Positions 1-9,825 of a stretch of 64,000 nucleotides of DNA are shown here, piece by piece. The stretch's first letter is position 1, and the number at the start of each line of letters is the position of its first letter. The notes below the pieces were generated by a model. It ran no database searches. It was not told the DNA's origin and saw only the letters and a program-made list of their open reading frames with translations. This stretch comes from Calycina herbarum (taxonomy: Eukaryota; Ascomycota; Leotiomycetes; Helotiales; Pezizellaceae): the NCBI GenBank assembly GCA_001414485.1, contig LLEY01000008.1:248001-312000 (forward strand), in the 5' to 3' direction. A program made the translations under genes and the position numbers.

Positions 1-1528
1 AAATGGGTTCATATCAGCCATCGAATTGTCCAAATTACGTCTCTAGTAAAAGGTGGACAATACCTCGTTCTCGTTGCTTCTAGAGCAATCCACGGTCAAA
101 TAACCCAGCGAGTTGGGATAATCGAGCTTCGTTGTTCTAAATCGTTCAGGGTAATATTATAAATTGCCAAAGACGGAATGATGAGAGAGGTAGGCAGGGA
201 CGAGTCTTAAGTATGTACTGCTGTTTTTACTGTCTATTGCGAGCGTTCCCAGCTTGAACCCTAAACTAAAGCCTTTTTTTATTCTTATTTCTGTGCTGAA
301 AGCGAGGCCCAATGTTGAAATCTCGTGTGGGGATGATCATGTATAGTGGTCGCTCTACCTTTCCACTAAGCTCGCCTCATTTCGGGAGTGTTGCAAGCTT
401 ACCTTTTTTTTAGTCGTGCGATTTGTTTTTGAGATTCTGAGCAGAGGCTCAGTGGAGAATCGGCTTTTGTGTACCTAGACTTGGGGAAGGCACTGGGTCT
501 GTGATAGATGGATGGCGGGTGGGTTAGATGTGAGCTTTGAAGAAAATCCCAAGAAATGTTTTTTTAATTTTTTAATTTTTAATTTTTTTACTTTTAATTT
601 TTTAATTTTATTTTAAAATAAGGAATGAAATAGTAGTTGGTGTTTGACAGTAAGTATGAAATTTACGGTAGTTTCTTTCTCCATAGAGAGGGTGAGTTCT
701 TTTTCTTCTACAGTCTTGACTTAATTCCTGTCTCCGTAACCTTACCAACGACAAGCACTTCGAAGTTCGAAATGTAAATCCCAAAAAGAAAACAGAAATG
801 AACTCAAGAGAGAAGCTGTGGCTTACTGGTGAGTAACTCGTGGCTTACTCGCAAATCGATTGACAGCTTACCCACGACTAACTCACAGCTTACTCGCGAG
901 TAACTCGGGGATTACTCACCAATTTGGTTGTAACCTAGACTGCCATGTATGAATGAAGAGGAGAATTCAACACTTTTTTTCGATGGCTTACTGGATGATT
1001 GGTAGCTTACTTGATGTTTCTTAGCTTACTAGACAGTTGTTGACTTACTCGTACTCGATGGTTAATGGCTTACCGGGTGTTTTCTTTGAGTAAGCCAAGT
1101 TTCAAGGCTGGGGGCCAAAAATGTGTTTTTGAGCAAGAAACGGAACGGGGTGAAGGTTGAAATTGTTGGTCTTCGTTATAGACAAAGTAACTCTGACGAG
1201 TTTCAGGAAAGTTGTTTTATGTTTCATTATTTGGTATATGTTTTCTGCTTTGAATCGGTGCTCCATCCATACCATCGATACCCATCTGTATTGTACTGGG
1301 TGATGATTGCGCCCCAACCAAGGCATTCGCCCTATCCCAACCAACCACCCATATCTTACAGTTAAGTAGTTTGGTTTCTCCTCTTTTTCACCAAGGTCGT
1401 CTAGTGACAGACCCTAACCAGACTTGATCGCTAAGTACGCCCGTGGAAACACCCCGTGGTCCTCACTCAATGCTGACCCTTAGTAAACACAACATCGCTA
1501 AACCGTCTCCCGTAACCCGAAGTCGAGT
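1..1528. other. Intergenic, no supportable gene
   Basis: No ATG-initiated frame here has protein-like character. The stretch holds an A/T low-complexity tract near 555-615 and a cluster of GCTTAC-type repeats (815-1098). The part around 185-255 resembles a segment near 40950-41020 (shared words GAGAGGTAG and TGTCTAT-GCGAGC), suggesting an old dispersed repeat. Confidence 0.6.
815..1098. repeat. Irregular cluster of GCTTAC(T/C) / GAGTAA motifs
   Basis: About nine copies of a GCTTACT-like word occur in 280 bp (near 820, 843, 869, 889, 985, 1003, 1023, 1041 and 1066), with interspersed reverse-complement forms GAGTAA and GAGTAAGC. Spacing is irregular, so this is neither a simple tandem array nor a CRISPR. 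Subterminal repeats of a decayed DNA transposon, or a binding-site cluster, are both possible. Confidence 0.5.
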
Positions 1529-2380
1529 TTATGTTAACTTTTGTTTGATGAAGAAGGATCGCAAATGCGAGAGTTGCCAGGCACAGGTGATTCCTAGGAC
1601 GACGAGTTGGACAAGGGTCCATCGGACTACGCGGGCGTTGGTGGTTTCGGATTGATCTCTAAACTCTGCTTCTCGTTCCTGTTTGAAGATAATTAGTACG
1701 ATTTCCATATTTGCGACCATCTCAAATGCCCATCATATTGGTACCGCAACAGATTCGAACCCAGGTAGAGAGAGCTTACCCGTTGAAACACCTGTTCCCG
1801 TCTAATATCCTGCAGTCTCCCATTCAAATCCTTAACCTTCTGTACAATATCATTGATCTTTCCCTTGTCGGTACTCTCAATCGCACTCGTTGCTCCAATA
1901 ACCAAATCCAAGGTGAGTTTTATACCGCCTGATGGGTGGAGGACCGAAAGCCAACCCGAGTTACCGGATGTGGAGGAGGGTGTGAAGCAGATTTTGTGAT
2001 CGCCCGAGTCGGCGGCGCTGAATGTGAACCGGCCTGAGGAGGATCCTTTTTGGGATACTACGCGGTGGTCGTTGTCAAATACTTCCTGGGGTTGATGTTA
2101 GTGGCTGTCGATGGAGCGTAGGTAGTAAGGGGATTGGATGGTATAAGTACAACAAGAAAGTACATACATCAACAGAGATAAAGATATTTAGTCCATCGTG
2201 TTTACTCCATGCCTTCCTATTCTCATCGTATTCCTCGGCTGTGTAATGGCCTACTACCAGTGTATCCTTGGGCAGTTCCTCGAAGAAGCATTTGGGGGTT
2301 TGTCCGTCAATGTAGAAGTATAGCGCTTGAACGGGGGCGAGCACCGCGCTCAAAGAGAGGAGAGGGAGTATTGAACGCAT
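1529..2380 (-). CDS. p24 family cargo receptor (GOLD/emp24, Erp1-like)
   Basis: A 222-aa type I membrane protein of the emp24/gp25L/p24 family, which selects cargo and shapes COPII/COPI vesicles between ER and Golgi. I place three exons at 2168-2380, 1780-2085 and 1529-1678; GT-AG junctions keep the frame. Residues 1-19 form a signal peptide, followed directly by the LYFYIDG start of the GOLD domain; [14 protein letters not shown] and the conserved CF/CFE cysteines lie within it. A coiled coil (REQVFQRERE) precedes a single transmembrane segment near residues 190-212. The tail ends KQKLT, a KxKxx-type COPI retrieval signal. Length matches the family. It is divergent from SWC4, with 276 bp between start codons. 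The exact subfamily (Erp1/TMED4/9 type) is inferred from the N-terminal motif. Confidence 0.9.
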
Positions 2381-2656
2381 CTTTTTTCCGTGTTTGCCAA
2401 TTGGGAGGATGAGAGATGTCGGAGTTGATGCAAGGACTTGTTATCTCTCGCGTTGGAAAAGGGGAGCCTCGCGTGAATTCGTGCCAGATTTCCAGAGCTG
2501 AGAACTTTCACGTGATGACGAGGCTGCTTCCCCAACTTTTTGGACGCGAACATGACGATGATGGGTTGACCCATCTCAAATTCTACCAACACCAATCAAG
2601 CCATCAACCCTACGATCGCGAATCCGAAAGCTGGATACGGAGGAAAGGGATTCAAG
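2381..2656. promoter_or_regulatory. Shared divergent promoter of p24 gene and SWC4
   Basis: Only 276 bp separate the two outward-facing start codons, so both promoters must lie here or overlap the genes. No TATA box or known operator was identified. Confidence 0.45.
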
Positions 2657-4348
2657 ATGACTTCCCACGATGTTCGCGATATGCTGGATCTCCCGCAGGA
2701 AGGCGCCTCGAGACCCGTCAAGAAACAGAAAATCGCTGCCCCTCGCAATGTTCTCAAGGGACTTGCGCGCGAAGTCCAGAATCTGAGCGGAGATAATCCT
2801 ATCGCGATCGTACCCGAAGTTTCGGTATTCAAAAAACGACGATTCACGAGTAGGAAACCGGCTGCGAAGTGGGAGCTCAAACCTTTCCGGAATTCTGCGA
2901 GGAGTGACCCGTCGCTGGTGTTGAAGCATTGGAGGAGGAAGGACGAAGTGAGGAATACACAACCTGTGGGGGAGAATGGGGAGAGCGCGACGGAGAATCA
3001 GGGTGGGGATCAGATTGAGGATTCGGGGTTTGCGAAGTACAACGTTCAAGTCGAACTTCCTGATTATACGCCAGAAGAATACGAATCTCGACTTAAGAAT
3101 GACGACTGGACCAAGGACGAGACGGATTATCTCATGAAAATGGTATCAGAATTCGATTTGCGATGGCCAGTTATATGGGATCGATATGAGTACGAACCGC
3201 CTATTCCAGAACACATACCTGACGAAGCAGACGGGAATGCGAGAGCGATTATTATAGCACCGAAAACGCGGACGATGGAGGATCTGAAGTCGAGATATTA
3301 TTTTGTTACGGCTATGATGATGGCGATTCGGAAACCACCCATCAAAATGAATAGCGCAGAGTTTAGTCTTCACGAAACGATGATGCATTTCAAACCCGAG
3401 CAGGAGAAGGCGAGGAAACAATTCGCAGAAAACTCGTTTCAGCGAACGAAAGAGGAAGCGAGGGAAGAAGAAAGTCTGCTGGTGGAATTGAAACGAATTA
3501 TCGCCCGAACGGAGAAGCTAAGCGACGAGAGACAAGAGTTATATGCCAGACTGGATGCCCCACCAAGTACCAGCAACGTCAACGGCTTCACCAGTAGTGC
3601 AGGCCTCCAACAATTACTACAACAACTTATGACAGCCGATAAATCGAAGAAACAACGGAAATCAATCATGGGCGGAGAAGGAATCAGTCCCGCAGGTCCT
3701 AGTGGTCAAAGCCAACAAAATTTCGATCACCGAAGAGAAAGCTCTGTTAGGGAAACAACAGCAGGACCTTCCGCCTCCAATAACAACAAGAAAGGACCTC
3801 CCAATCCAGCCGAGCGTCGTCAACTCACCGAAGATGAAGAGAGGGCTTATGGTGTTTCGAGACATGAGAGGATCGGTACTAGTGGACCTGCATTTCGACA
3901 AGAGAAGATCTTCAAGCCTCTGGTTTCGAAATCTGCTGTTCAACAGGCAAAGATTGGCAATGTGCTCACGGAACTGGAGATTCCTCAACGGTTGGTCATG
4001 CCCACGGCCGAGACGGGAGAGGCGTGGGATGCACTTTTACAGAGTATCAATGTTCTTCTTGAAAGTAGGAAGGTTGCGGATAAGTTAGCGGGAGAGATTG
4101 CCACTGCGAGAGCGGTGAAAGCTGAACGGGAAAGGCTGGCGAGGGCAAGGGAGGGGGGTGAGGATGCAAGTGGAGATGTGGTGGTGGTAGGTGGAGGTGG
4201 AGGTGGAAAGGGAATGCCGAATGGAGAGATTAAGAGAGAGGACAAGGCGGGCAGTCCAGCGGCTAGTGTCAAAGGCGCTGCTCATAAGAGGAGTGCGAGC
4301 GTGATGAGTGCAGTTAGTGATAAGAGCACTAAGCGACAGAAGAAATAG
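2657..4348 (+). CDS. SWC4: SWR1-complex protein 4 (Swc4/DMAP1)
   Basis: A 563-aa intronless frame encoding the shared subunit of the SWR1 (H2A.Z exchange) and NuA4 (histone acetyltransferase) complexes. It opens with DVRDMLDLP and the Pro/Lys-rich stretch typical of the family. A conserved WELKPFRNSARSD-type segment is near residues 72-84. The SANT/Myb-like domain begins at about residue 149 with DDWTKDETDYLM and continues through DLRWPVIWDRY and DLKSRYYFV. A charged coiled coil follows (about 245-295), then a low-complexity tail with a VVVVGGGGGGKG run and a basic, nuclear-localisation-like C-terminus (KRSASV, KRQKK). The first ATG gives the family N-terminus, so the start is well supported. 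Confidence 0.93.
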   Translation: MTSHDVRDMLDLPQEGASRPVKKQKIAAPRNVLKGLAREVQNLSGDNPIAIVPEVSVFKKRRFTSRKPAAKWELKPFRNSARSDPSLVLKHWRRKDEVRNTQPVGENGESATENQGGDQIEDSGFAKYNVQVELPDYTPEEYESRLKNDDWTKDETDYLMKMVSEFDLRWPVIWDRYEYEPPIPEHIPDEADGNARAIIIAPKTRTMEDLKSRYYFVTAMMMAIRKPPIKMNSAEFSLHETMMHFKPEQEKARKQFAENSFQRTKEEAREEESLLVELKRIIARTEKLSDERQELYARLDAPPSTSNVNGFTSSAGLQQLLQQLMTADKSKKQRKSIMGGEGISPAGPSGQSQQNFDHRRESSVRETTAGPSASNNNKKGPPNPAERRQLTEDEERAYGVSRHERIGTSGPAFRQEKIFKPLVSKSAVQQAKIGNVLTELEIPQRLVMPTAETGEAWDALLQSINVLLESRKVADKLAGEIATARAVKAERERLARAREGGEDASGDVVVVGGGGGGKGMPNGEIKREDKAGSPAASVKGAAHKRSASVMSAVSDKSTKRQKK

Positions 4349-5077
4349 GGATTCGGTTTGTGCGTGGTTATGTAGCTATAATGAATTGTATTATGAATCA
4401 ACAACTCATGACTTTAGCTTTGATCTTCTGGTTGACAGTGTTGGGAGATTTCACTCTTCAAATTATGGTTTTCTTTCTCAATTTACTTAGTTTTCGGTCA
4501 TCGTTCTACGACGCATTGTGCCAGGAGGCTTAGGACAATGAAGATCTCCTAAACCGTTCTCAAGATCGATATAGCAGTTCAATCTTTGGGTATTATCTCT
4601 CTTTGCAATAATCTTCATCAGTTCAAGCGCGGCGAACAGGTTTCTCGACAGCCCCCTCTGTTCAGGTCGAAGACAATCACGTGGTAAGTGGACTTATATC
4701 TTCGACAGAAACCGGTTCTTTTATTTGGAATTAGCTTAGCAAAGTCAGTCTTGAAAGCTACTTTCATCTCATACTCTTGTGAGACCGTTACTAGCTTTTT
4801 TCAAATCTCTTCTAGAAGCAGAAAATATTCGTACCTCTAAGCGAAAAGTTGATTCGGGAGATTTCCCAAATTTATGTTCTCTTACATAAACGCTTTCATG
4901 AAAGTTCTGTAAGATATTCTAGATGTTCTACTCCGAAACACCTATTTATGGGCTGGAATCTTGGCTACAAGTTCGTAATTGAATAAGTGAAAATCATTTT
5001 TGTTCGACCACCTTCTGAACGTACATTTAATTTTAGCACAACTTAGAAGTGCATAGTACTATTGAAACTCCTGTACT
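4349..5077. other. Intergenic, nothing recognised
   Basis: AT-leaning sequence between the SWC4 stop and the 3' end of the alcohol dehydrogenase pseudogene. I see no frame, repeat or RNA gene. Confidence 0.6.
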
Positions 5078-6140
5078 TTACTCTGCAACAATTACAGCTC
5101 TATATCTCATCTTTCCGGTGTTTAACTTGTCCACTGCCTCTGTAATTCCCTCCCTCGTAAGTGGAAACTTTTCAATGATGGGCTTGATACCGTGCAGAGC
5201 AGCAAACTCAATCATCTCTTTGTGGACTTGTCGTGGTGCTACCAAACTACCCTGAATCGTTAACTCTAGATCTGTTGATACCTCGTAGGGTATTTGCAAA
5301 CTTGACTTGTCAACTGTCAAGGGAAAGATAGTACCGCGAGGAGCCATGAGAGGAAGGAACATGCCCCACTGCAGCGCCGTTGACGCTGTTATAATAAGAT
5401 GATCCTGTCGTTTCCCAATCTTAATTGTTGATTATCCAGATATGGTTACGAAGTGCTTCCCTCCTAGCTCCATAGCTTCCCGCCTCTTGCTTTCCGTACT
5501 CGAGAATACTACCACTTCGCACCCCATTTTAGCAGCGAATTTAATAGCTAGATGGCCCAAACCCCCGATACCAATTACCCCCACTCGGTCCGTCGATCGA
5601 ATTCCAAAAGAGCGGAGAACATGGAAGACCGTTGCGCCTCCACACATAAGCGGGGCTGCATGTTCAAAAGAGATTATTGGTGGTAGCTTGAATACATAGT
5701 CTGCTTTCCAGATACCGTACGTTGCAAATGAGCCTTGGTCTAGGTTTGCATTGCCATACTTTTTGGCTTCCTGACAGATATTTTCGTGCCCTGTCAGGCA
5801 ATGAAAGCAGTTTCCACAAGTAGAGTGAAAATAGCCCCAACCCAACGGAATCTCAGACAGAAAATGATTTGACCTCGTCGCCAACTTGCTAGATGGTATT
5901 AGATAAAGGACGATTTGGAAGAGCGAGAAATCAACTTAAAATGAAGGGAAAGCTTACTTTGACAATTCCTACGCCTTCGTGACCAAGGACCATATCTTGG
6001 TGACGCTTGTGTTCGTCGGTTCCGCAAACACCAGAGTGTGTTACTCTGAGAAGCACTTCATCTAGTCATACTTCACGAGTTGTAGTTGCTTTTAAAATAT
6101 TCCCATTCTTGGAGCCTTTGAGCACGGTAAAGGAAACCAT
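5078..6140 (-). pseudogene. Zinc-dependent alcohol dehydrogenase (cinnamyl-ADH type), inactivated
   Basis: The translated pieces match a medium-chain, NADP-type zinc alcohol dehydrogenase of about 350 aa. Exon 1 (5958-6140) carries the catalytic-zinc motifs SGVCGTDEH and GHEGVG. After an intron (5889-5957) come the structural-zinc cysteines (CGNCFHC), the Rossmann motif GIGGLGHLAIKFA and a complete C-terminus. Four lesions break it: TGA at 6066-6068, TGA at 5853-5855, a one-base insertion in the C run near 5841-5843, and TAA at 5432-5434. Both TGA codons sit where the family has Gly, consistent with GGA to TGA. That is a G-to-T change rather than RIP. No intron can remove these lesions without losing conserved sequence. 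Assembly error could explain one of them, not all four. Confidence 0.85.
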
Positions 6141-9100
6141 TGTGGGGAGCAGAGTGAACAAAATAAATTGAGTTTTGCTAAAGAACAATAAAGTTGTTTA
6201 TCATAATGGTTATCTTTGAGGGCATATATAATCTGGGAGATGTCCAGGAAGGGCGCGCAACGAGGCGCCCTTCCTGAACATGCTCGATGGGCTACCCAAC
6301 TTGGTTATGTCCGAAGAGCAGTAATTATCAGAGTAGATTATTAAGCACACAGGGAAAGTTGAACCCCTCGTTTAGATGCCATGGTTGCAAACCAGCTCCA
6401 CTCCCTTCACACACTCTAAACCCTCATCCCACCTCATTCTAGATGAATACAACAGGTTCAAAAACGACAGTGTAAAGAGGACAACCAGGGAAAGAGGTTC
6501 GAATGACTTGGTTATAAGATATAAATATTTGGGGATGTGTTCAGTCGGGGAGAGTAAAGGCGTAGGTTCAAAGTGGACAGTGACCTGAAAAGAGCGGCCA
6601 AGGGCCAAAATAGAGAGTCAAAGTCATGTCAGGAGTGTTAGTGTCTGGTTTCTAGGTGGAGCCGTTGACTCTGCTGTGTTAGCTGTGGCAGGGCGAAAGA
6701 GAAAAGATTTGCCCAGGTGACTTAAGTTCAAGGATTGTGTCGTAGAGTGTGACGGGGCGAGATTTGTAGAGGTCAAGCAGAGGAAAGAACGATGGCCGGG
6801 TTGAGTGAGTGGTCGAGTGAGTGGGTCATGGCGGAGTGAAATGCTGAACGTGTGGTGGGTGTCGAGCCGTTGAAGAAGGAACGATTGACCAGTCTCTCTT
6901 GAGGCGAGGAAGGAGCGAGGGAGACCTTTAGACCCAGCGTTAGCGCGACTATACCCCCCCCTGGATTGGGATTTCTCGCTGCGGTCTTTTCCTCTCTCCA
7001 TCCAACTTTTGGCTCTTTCGGGAATCCAACATCTAGCCACTCAAAGTGTTCTAGCTCTAGATAGTATGTAACAAAACTTCGTTTAGAGTCAGTTTTTGGA
7101 CTGGCAAACTATAGCCATTACTCCTCTTTTGGCTTCACATCTTTTCCGGGTGATTACCAATAGCTACCCTTTGTTTGCCTTTTCATTTCTCATTGACTCA
7201 ATAGCTCTTGATTCATCTCCTCACTTACCGAGGCTCCAGCATCAGTCAAACAATAAATTTTAAAGCTCCACCGAAGTGTTTCACGCTACCTAGTGTACTA
7301 ATTACACTGACATAATTTTCTTTTTCTTACAGAAAATGTTAATTACTTCGCTTAATTATATGCCTCCTTCCCTTTCTAGTAGAATCCACTGCGAAAAACA
7401 AGAGTGGTTTTACTTAAAAACTCTTGTAGAAAAAAAAAACCCAAACTTGTGAGCTACGCGAGAACATGCTTGTCGCGAAGGAAGGAGAGGAAGAGAGATG
7501 CAAAGAGCATCAATTTTGGCAGTGTTACTGTCCACGGTCTCGAGGTAGAATCACTTTTGCGATACTACGGCATATCTAGATATTGGTTTCTGAGTATGGT
7601 TTGTCAATTGATAATAAGAGCAATGACAAACATGTGGAGAAGAATTGTTGAGGTAAACAAATATGCTGATAGCGGAAGCAAATAGAATGGCCTATCTGTG
7701 GGCATGGAATATTTGGAATAAACACACTGGAATGAAAGGTCAACAGAGCTCAATTGAAAACAACTTCACTGAACCACTTAAGAATACTCAGCCGTCTTCT
7801 TTTTCTCCTACAAAATTTAAATTCTACGAATGATTTTAGAAGAATGATATTTTTTGTTCGAATGATTTGGTATAATCAAAATCTTGAACCGTTTGGAGGC
7901 CGGCCGAATAAAGGGGCGTGAAGCTTGGTGGGGACCCGTTCACGGGATAAAAGAGAAAGTCCTCGCGAGAAATTCTACTATTGAGGAGTTAAATAGATAG
8001 GTAGTAAAACCTAAATTTTCCGTAGGGTATCAGAAGTGCGAAATTACTGCATCATTGCATTAAAAAAATTTATGGTGGTAAGTAGGATATCGAATGTGTG
8101 AGAGCCGCTTTATGCCCTCTCTTAAAAGATACAGCGCAATCATGGGAGGTCAATGGAATCCAAGCATCTACAAGTGGCATGTTCACTTGAGGAGTAAAAA
8201 TTACAAAATAAAGACCACACTTAAAAGGTGTTATCAACGAGTTGTTCTGGGTGGGAAATAACCTCAATGCAGTAAGTGTTGAACGTTTATTTAACAGATT
8301 TGCTTAAAATGTTCTTCGTAGTCTAAAAGCATGTCCTTATTTTCAGAATTGGAAAGAATGAGATAAAGTACCTTTTGTGTTCACAAAAGTATATCTAAGA
8401 TATTTTATAGGCCAGAAGTACTTGTAATCTCTTCGAGAAACTTCATAGTTATAGCGTTCGTAATTCATATGATTTCGCCGGGGGAGGGGAAGGTGTAGTA
8501 AATGGGACATAAGGAACGTCTCCCCCAAATTTCTGTTCCTCGCTTATTACCCGAAACCCTTTGGCCTCTACACTTATTATGCAGCTATCTACAGGGTTTT
8601 ATGGCAGCTACGGGGCTTCCATGAATTATGGATAAGATAATAGTACTTCGGTTTCTGGAAAAATCGATTCTGGCATATCAAGGGGCATGAGTACTTCTCA
8701 GTACATCCCCGTGACTTGATACTTGTGAGCTAAAAGTAAACAATGCCGATCGTAAAGGAACCAATAATTGACAATCCGCCAAGAAAAAACAAATTCCAAG
8801 TTATGCTTCATTGTACATGATCTTGCCGCACGCCTACGCCTCCTGCCGTGCCACGTATCGGACCAACTTGTGAACTAACACAACTCCAAGAGTTACAAAG
8901 CTCCTCCGAACCAACTTTTGGAGGGCTAAAAGTGATGTTTACATGACTCACAACTCAACTTTCAGTGGCGGTTGCTAGACGAGGGAGGGAATTCTTCCAA
9001 AACATGAACGAACCCAAGCTCTCCAGACCTCCAGACCTTACCCAAGACTGGTAGTAACGATAGAATACTACCTCTTTTACTTGAAACATTAAGAAGTAAT

Positions 9101-9727
9101 GGTCATGAAATGTTTCCCATAACCTTAAAGCTCACAGATATACGCATCCAACCTGCATTTTACCAACACCACTATCCCTAAAAAAGGAGTGTGGCCAACC
9201 ACGAAAATAAATTTCCCAAACTCCAACGACCCCAACTCGAACAAACCCGAGAGATTGATACAACAACCCCAATTATCTCAGCTAATCGGCAAACCCGATA
9301 ATATGAACCACCCCTACGCCCCAATCGGATCCCTTAAAATCCCACCAGAGGGAAAAGACAACGAGTTGCAAAATCCCACCCCGACACGCCTTAAACCACG
9401 CGTTGTGGCGTCAAGCTTAAAATGAACCATATCTTCCTCAAATCAAGATCCTCTCCGAGACACCCGATGGAACAAACCAATCCCGACAACGGGGAAAAAA
9501 AGCACGACGAAAGGAATAGCGTGACGCTACCAGTAAACCAACTGTCTCGGGGCCGGTTGCGACTGGATACCAACCAACATCTTAGTCTCTTAGCCACCAA
9601 CACAACTCCGAGCGAGTGTTCAGCCCGTAAAAAAATTAGCTCTTTCGGACTGTTGTGCAACATGCAAGAACCCGATGTTGGGAAATCGGCGAACAGGTGA
9701 GATAAGGTTACAGAAGGGATGGGAAGC
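6141..9727. other. Long gene-poor stretch
   Basis: Apart from the hairpin at 6245-6276, only short frames occur, none with recognisable domains, conserved composition or convincing splice structure. Several of the longer frames lack an ATG start. Confidence 0.5.
6245..6276. repeat. Perfect 12-bp inverted repeat
   Basis: CAGGAAGGGCGC (6245-6256) pairs with its exact complement at 6265-6276 across an 8-nt loop. It lies about 105 bp upstream of the dead dehydrogenase's start. It may be a cruciform or a dimeric protein-binding site; no function is shown. Confidence 0.6.
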
Positions 9728-9825
9728 TACTATCCCCCTCCCTGATTACATTGTACGGTGCACAGACACTTGCCATACTAAAACCACCGTGCGCATACAA
9801 TGTAATTAGGGGGGGGGGGATAGTA
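9728..9825. mobile_element. Short hairpin MITE-like element
   Basis: Two nearly complementary arms face each other: CTATCCCC(TC)CCTGATTACATTGTA at the left, and at the right a G-run arm whose complement differs at only a few bases. The arms are about 27-30 bp around a 40-bp centre, which itself pairs CGGTG with CACCG. TA dinucleotides flank both ends (9728-9729 and 9824-9825), as expected of Tc1/mariner-type insertion. However, TA is also part of the palindrome, so the duplication is not proven. Confidence 0.55.

Noticed and set aside
820..1075. Possible CRISPR-like spaced repeats
   Set aside because: Repeats are 6-7 bp, irregularly spaced and in both orientations, in a fungal genome.
1741..1775. 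T-arm-like GGGTTCGAATC on the minus strand
   Set aside because: It lies inside a p24 intron. The flanking bases do not pair as a T stem and no acceptor stem exists.
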